DNA from: CAZGUG01 sp964529035
Lineage (GTDB): Bacteria > Bacillota > Clostridia > Ch29
Reading direction: 5' to 3'
Assembly: GCA_964529035.1 (NCBI GenBank)
Contig: CAZGUG010000020.1
Span: 1 to 33,221 of the forward strand
DNA: 33,221 nucleotides
Numbering within the stretch: the stretch's first letter is position 1; every line of letters starts with the position of its first letter. The notes beneath the pieces were generated by a model that ran no database searches, was not told where the DNA came from, and saw only the letters and a program-made list of their open reading frames with translations. The translations under genes were made by a program, and so were the position numbers. Shown here piece after piece: positions 30,738-33,221 of this stretch.

Positions 30738-30766
30738 TTGACAATGCACCCGGTACTGTCTATGAT
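30738..30766 (+). promoter_or_regulatory. Strong sigma-A promoter before arsR and the double-Sec gene
   Basis: TTGACA (30738-30743), a 17-base spacer and TATGAT (30761-30766) give one of the best promoters in the window. Transcription would start near 30773, in front of arsR, and the ATCA...TGAT pair at 30778-30795 could be an ArsR site. So arsR and the following selenoprotein gene are one unit, separate from acr3. Confidence 0.75.
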
Positions 30767-30797
30767 GAAGACAGCCATCAATATGCGGGGTGATAAT

Positions 30798-31118
30798 ATG
30801 AAAGAACTTATGATTAAACTTAAGGCGCTGTGTGACGAGAGCCGGCTAAAAATTATAAGGCTTTTAGCGGACCGGGAACTCTGCGCCTGCGATTTTGTGG
30901 AAAACCTAGACCTGACACAGCCCACCATCTCCCACCACCTTAACGTGCTGGTGGAAAGCGGACTTATTAGCTGTGAAAGGCGGGGCAAATGGTGTTTTTA
31001 TAAAATAAACCATTTCGAGCTTAAAGGCTTTTTGGAAAGCATAGACCGGTTGGCGACAACGCGCCGGGAAGGTATCAGGTTTTGCAAATCGGACTGCGAC
31101 AGCCTCAGAAAAGGTTAA
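30798..31118 (+). CDS. arsR: ArsR-family arsenic-responsive repressor
   Basis: This 106-residue winged-helix repressor has the metal-binding ELCACD motif with C29 and C31 on the first helix of the HTH, as in ArsR itself, where it binds arsenite and releases DNA. DLTQPTISHHLNVLVESGLI (38-57) is the DNA-binding helix and CERRGKWCFYKIN the wing. A C-terminal KSDCDS adds another cysteine. I chose ATG 30798, after GGGGTGATAAT; longer frames would start inside the promoter. The next gene follows 28 bp later. Confidence 0.92.
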   Translation: MKELMIKLKALCDESRLKIIRLLADRELCACDFVENLDLTQPTISHHLNVLVESGLISCERRGKWCFYKINHFELKGFLESIDRLATTRREGIRFCKSDCDSLRKG

Positions 31119-31146
31119 CCCGAAAATAAAACAAGGAGGAACTGTT

Positions 31147-31437
31147 TTGAAAAAGGCAAGGCTAGAATCCCAATGGTTTAAGGAGTATGTAAAGGGCAGG
31201 TGGGATACCGTCACAATAAAACATGACTATATTCTGAAGGGATGATGAAGCGTATTCCAGGGCCCATCGGCTTCGATGGGAGAGCCGGCGGATGCCGGAA
31301 ATTACACCGTGTTCCAAACCGACGGCATTAAATTCTACATAGAAGAAAGAATCCTTGAGGAATGCCTTGAGGACGGAAAAATTACCTTTCATTTGGACCA
31401 GTTTGGAAGGTTCGAGTTAATACTGTCTGAATATTAG
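31147..31437 (+). CDS. CC/Se-motif family selenoprotein with two consecutive Sec codons (UU)
   Basis: Reading the frame from TTG 31147 (behind AAGGAGG) gives 96 codons to TAG at 31435-31437, with two adjacent TGA codons at 31243-31248 (residues 33 and 34). The flanking text is one protein: VTIKHDYILKG-U-U-SVFQGPSASMGEP (residues 22-46), then YTVFQTDGIKFYIEERI. From memory it fits the small HesB-like/'CC/Se motif' family, in which the two residues are CC, CU, UC or UU. It follows arsR by 28 bp and shares its promoter. A stable hairpin starts 14 bases after the second UGA. Standard annotation would give a 32-residue stub plus an orphan. A sequencing error is unlikely: two stops fall exactly on the motif and no frame change is needed. 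Its convergent neighbour overlaps it by 4 bp. Confidence 0.85.
31263..31280 (+). ncRNA. Candidate bacterial SECIS hairpin for the double-UGA gene
   Basis: CCCATCG-GCTT-CGATGGG is a perfect 7-bp stem with a four-base loop starting with G. The stem starts 14 bases after the second UGA and the loop falls about 22 bases after it, meeting the distance and loop-G rules for bacterial SECIS elements. Confidence 0.7.
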
Positions 31438-32075
31438 CAGAACTTAAACACCATGATAAAATGACTGATGCTCCCCAGCATGACAAACATGTGAAATATT
31501 TCATGAAAACCAAGCCAGTCGGATATTATATTCGGGCGCTTCAGCGCATATATAATGCCGCCGGCAGTATAAAACAATCCTCCGGCCAAAAGCCACATAA
31601 CCGCCGCAAGTCCGGCGGCTTTAAAAAGCGGCACTATTACCGCCAGGGCCAACCAGCCTAGCAGAAGATATACTCCGGTATAAAGCCACCGGGGTATGTT
31701 CATGAAAAACATTTTGAGTACAATCCCGGCTATGGCGCAGGACCATATCACCGAGAGCATTGTATATCCAACTACGCCTCTTAACAGTATAAGGCATACC
31801 GGCGTATATGTTCCCGCAATCAAAACAAATATCATGCTGTGGTCAAGTTTTCTGAGAGTCCTGATTACCCGTTCAGATGCGTTGACCAAGTGATACGTAG
31901 CGCTAGCCGAATACAGTAGTATCATACTGCTGCCAAATACGGAAAACGCAACTATCTGCCATACATCCCTATTGGTTATACCTACATACAACAAAACCAC
32001 AAGGGCAGCCACCGCCATCAAAGCTCCCGCCAGGTGACTAAACCCGCTTACCGGTTCCCTGAACATTTTAGTCAT
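31434..32075 (-). CDS. Hemolysin III / PAQR-family membrane protein
   Basis: This 213-residue protein has seven predicted membrane helices and the conserved PAQR residues: EPVSGFSHLAGAL near the start, YSASATYHLV, LDHSMIFVLIAGTYTPV and the last GFHEIFHMFVMLGSISHFIM, whose His residues are zinc ligands in the family. Bacterial members are called hemolysin III, but a lytic role is rarely shown; they are probably membrane-fluidity or hydrolase-type proteins. I start it at ATG 32075, with GGAGG 7-8 bases upstream; an ATG much further up has no support. It overlaps the 3' end of the selenoprotein gene by 4 bp, convergently. Confidence 0.9.
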   Translation of the reverse strand: MTKMFREPVSGFSHLAGALMAVAALVVLLYVGITNRDVWQIVAFSVFGSSMILLYSASATYHLVNASERVIRTLRKLDHSMIFVLIAGTYTPVCLILLRGVVGYTMLSVIWSCAIAGIVLKMFFMNIPRWLYTGVYLLLGWLALAVIVPLFKAAGLAAVMWLLAGGLFYTAGGIIYALKRPNIISDWLGFHEIFHMFVMLGSISHFIMVFKFC

Positions 32076-32182
32076 AATATAACCTCCATTCAGGACTGCG
32101 TTCTTTATACTACAAATTCTGTCCTGCGTATATTGTATTACAATACCCCGCCGATAAACAGTGAATATCGTTTTTTTCCTGT

Positions 32183-32596
32183 TTAATACATCCTTTGTTC
32201 TATCTCGGTAACACATTCACTTTTAATCTTTTCAACCAGGAATTGCAGGGCATCAACAATATGTGGCCGTATATCGCCGCCTATCAGCACATACATTATA
32301 TCGTCACCGACTTCCAGCCGGCCTTTATTGAGCCAAACCCTGACATGGAAGATACCATCCATCTTATAAGTCTCATCAATGGCCGCATCAACCTTTACTG
32401 TATCATAGGCAAATTCCATTCCCTTTACCACCGAACCGTCGTCAATTCTTTTGTGCACCTTGGCTTTAGGCGTTTGACGCACAACACCATTATGGATCAA
32501 AAACATACCTTGCTGTAAAGCCGCCGGATGGGCCTTTGCTTCTTTGAGCCATTCATCCATTGACGGCGGTAGTTTTTTTACTTTTCTTTTAATCAT
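32183..32596 (-). CDS. MoaE-like molybdopterin synthase large-subunit family protein
   Basis: MoaE is the large subunit of molybdopterin synthase, which adds sulfur to make the molybdenum cofactor. This 137-residue protein resembles a divergent MoaE from Clostridia: GMFLIHNGVVRQTPKAKV (30-47) for the entry strand, EFAYDTVKVDAAIDETYKMD, VRVWLNKGRLEVGDDIMYVL for the central strand, and DIRPHIVDALQFLVEKIKSE for the substrate helix. Basic residues at the start (MIKRKVKKLPPSMDEWLKEA) differ from E. coli. No other moa gene is close, so a role in cofactor synthesis is inferred. AAGGAG precedes the start. Confidence 0.7.
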   Translation of the reverse strand: MIKRKVKKLPPSMDEWLKEAKAHPAALQQGMFLIHNGVVRQTPKAKVHKRIDDGSVVKGMEFAYDTVKVDAAIDETYKMDGIFHVRVWLNKGRLEVGDDIMYVLIGGDIRPHIVDALQFLVEKIKSECVTEIEQRMY

Positions 32597-32615
32597 AAAC
32601 TAATACGCTCCTTAT

Positions 32616-33185
32616 TTATTGTTGTCTTCCCATTTTAGATTTTGAAGTTAAAAGCCTGCCCCGTCCATTCACTGAAACCAAAGTCTCCAATTCCTTAACG
32701 GCATCCTTTCCAACCCAAATCATATTTTTGTCGGAGCTTTCTTTGAGTTCCTGTGCCAGCAGAACAGCTTTTTCCTGACATTCAAAATCCCTTTTTCCGA
32801 TTTCCCTTAAAGCCCAACTTATTGCTTTCTTTACATGAACTCTATTATCATTCGAATTTTCCTTGATCATATATAAAAATTCATCGATTTCTTCCATGGG
32901 CAAATCTTTCTTATGTATTACCGCTGCTGCAATTAATGTATAAGCAGCTCTTTTGTAGTAGACTCCATTATCATTACACCACTTGTATATGAATTGTTTA
33001 TAATCCTCTAATTTTATAATCAAGCTCTTGCAAAGATGGTCGCATAAATCCCATGACATAACATCTGTCATAAAACGTTCAACATCTTCAGCAGCAATCG
33101 TCTCTTTATTCATAATCAATACTGCAAGAATCTTTGCCTCATGATATCCGGTTTCCCATAATTCATTTGCTATATAATTTAGCAT
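32616..33185 (-). CDS. AlkD-like DNA alkylation repair protein, apparently lacking its N-terminus
   Basis: AlkD enzymes excise N3/N7-alkylated purines with a HEAT-like repeat fold. This 189-residue frame covers the middle and end of the family: LWETGYHEAKILAVLIMNKE, MSWDLCDHLCKSLI, KRAAYTLIAAAVIHKK, HVKKAISWALREIGKRD and WVGKDAVKELETL. Full AlkD proteins have about 40 further N-terminal residues with the first helices. Here a TAG stands in frame just before the ATG (33186-33197), so those residues are missing and no other frame supplies them before the window edge at 33221. It may be 5' truncated or decaying; the tail SKSKMGRQQ is normal. It lies 19 bp before the MoaE-like gene. Confidence 0.75.
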   Translation of the reverse strand: MLNYIANELWETGYHEAKILAVLIMNKETIAAEDVERFMTDVMSWDLCDHLCKSLIIKLEDYKQFIYKWCNDNGVYYKRAAYTLIAAAVIHKKDLPMEEIDEFLYMIKENSNDNRVHVKKAISWALREIGKRDFECQEKAVLLAQELKESSDKNMIWVGKDAVKELETLVSVNGRGRLLTSKSKMGRQQ

Positions 33186-33221
33186 TAGAAGTAGCTAAAT
33201 AAATGTAAAAAGTTAACATAT

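Noticed and set aside
1..33221. tRNA or rRNA genes and CRISPR arrays
   Set aside because: I found no cloverleaf, rRNA core sequence or regularly spaced repeats on reading both strands; a dedicated scan could still find a missed tRNA.

Overview
The window looks like the chromosome of an anaerobic, endospore-forming member of the Clostridia that uses selenocysteine. The sequence evidence is a SpoVA operon, two genes that need UGA decoded as selenocysteine, Firmicutes-type AGGAGG ribosome binding sites with frequent TTG/GTG starts, and Gram-positive style riboswitches and lipoproteins. Species is not determined. The left 4.2 kb is visibly more AT-rich than the rest and looks acquired.

Layout. 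(1) 110-4166, minus strand: a four-gene DpnII-type restriction-modification operon: HTH-fused Dam methylase, a 446-residue protein with an apparent HhH-GPD DNA-glycosylase core and Cys-rich tail, a DpnII-family endonuclease, and a second amino-methyltransferase. (2) 4258-10022: a selenium supply cluster: yedE-type transporter, TusA/YedF-like carrier, DUF3343 protein, a PurC-like enzyme, and a SelD whose active-site residue 17 is encoded by UGA, facing a NifS-like cysteine desulfurase/selenocysteine lyase and a LysR regulator. (3) 10044-11278: a cation diffusion facilitator behind a NiCo riboswitch with a consensus promoter and an overlapping terminator; the LysR gene lies 21 bp downstream on the same strand. 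(4) 11606-12934: a c-di-GMP-I riboswitch with terminator in front of a split sigma factor pair resembling SigO/RsoA, followed by yvrJ. (5) 13050-18840: an ECF-like protein, an ECF sigma factor with a ZAS-type anti-sigma factor, then a secreted polysaccharide deacetylase, a propeller-like lipoprotein and an unknown protein. (6) 18852-22735: Pyr2C reductase-like and trans-3-hydroxy-L-proline dehydratase-like genes, a 30-residue membrane peptide, and a PepV dipeptidase. (7) 22843-27771: a spoVA operon of the mobile 'spoVA2mob' composition (DUF1657, YetF, SpoVAC, SpoVAD, SpoVAEb, DUF1657) with a divergent second yetF plus a DUF4363-like gene. (8) 27809-31437: a two-half permease with a Cys-rich PadR regulator, then an arsenic module (Acr3, ArsR) whose last gene is a selenoprotein with two consecutive UGA codons. 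(9) 31434-33185: hemolysin III-like protein, MoaE-like protein and an AlkD-like protein lacking its N-terminus.

How it fits together: regions 2 and 8 are linked through selenium, since the cluster in region 2 makes selenophosphate (with a SelD that is itself a selenoprotein) and the 31147-31437 gene needs the product. The window is also rich in regulatory RNA: two riboswitches and two candidate bacterial SECIS hairpins can be read directly. The least described items are the double-UGA gene in an arsR operon, the c-di-GMP riboswitch driving a split sigma factor, and the glycosylase-like gene inside a DpnII-type operon.
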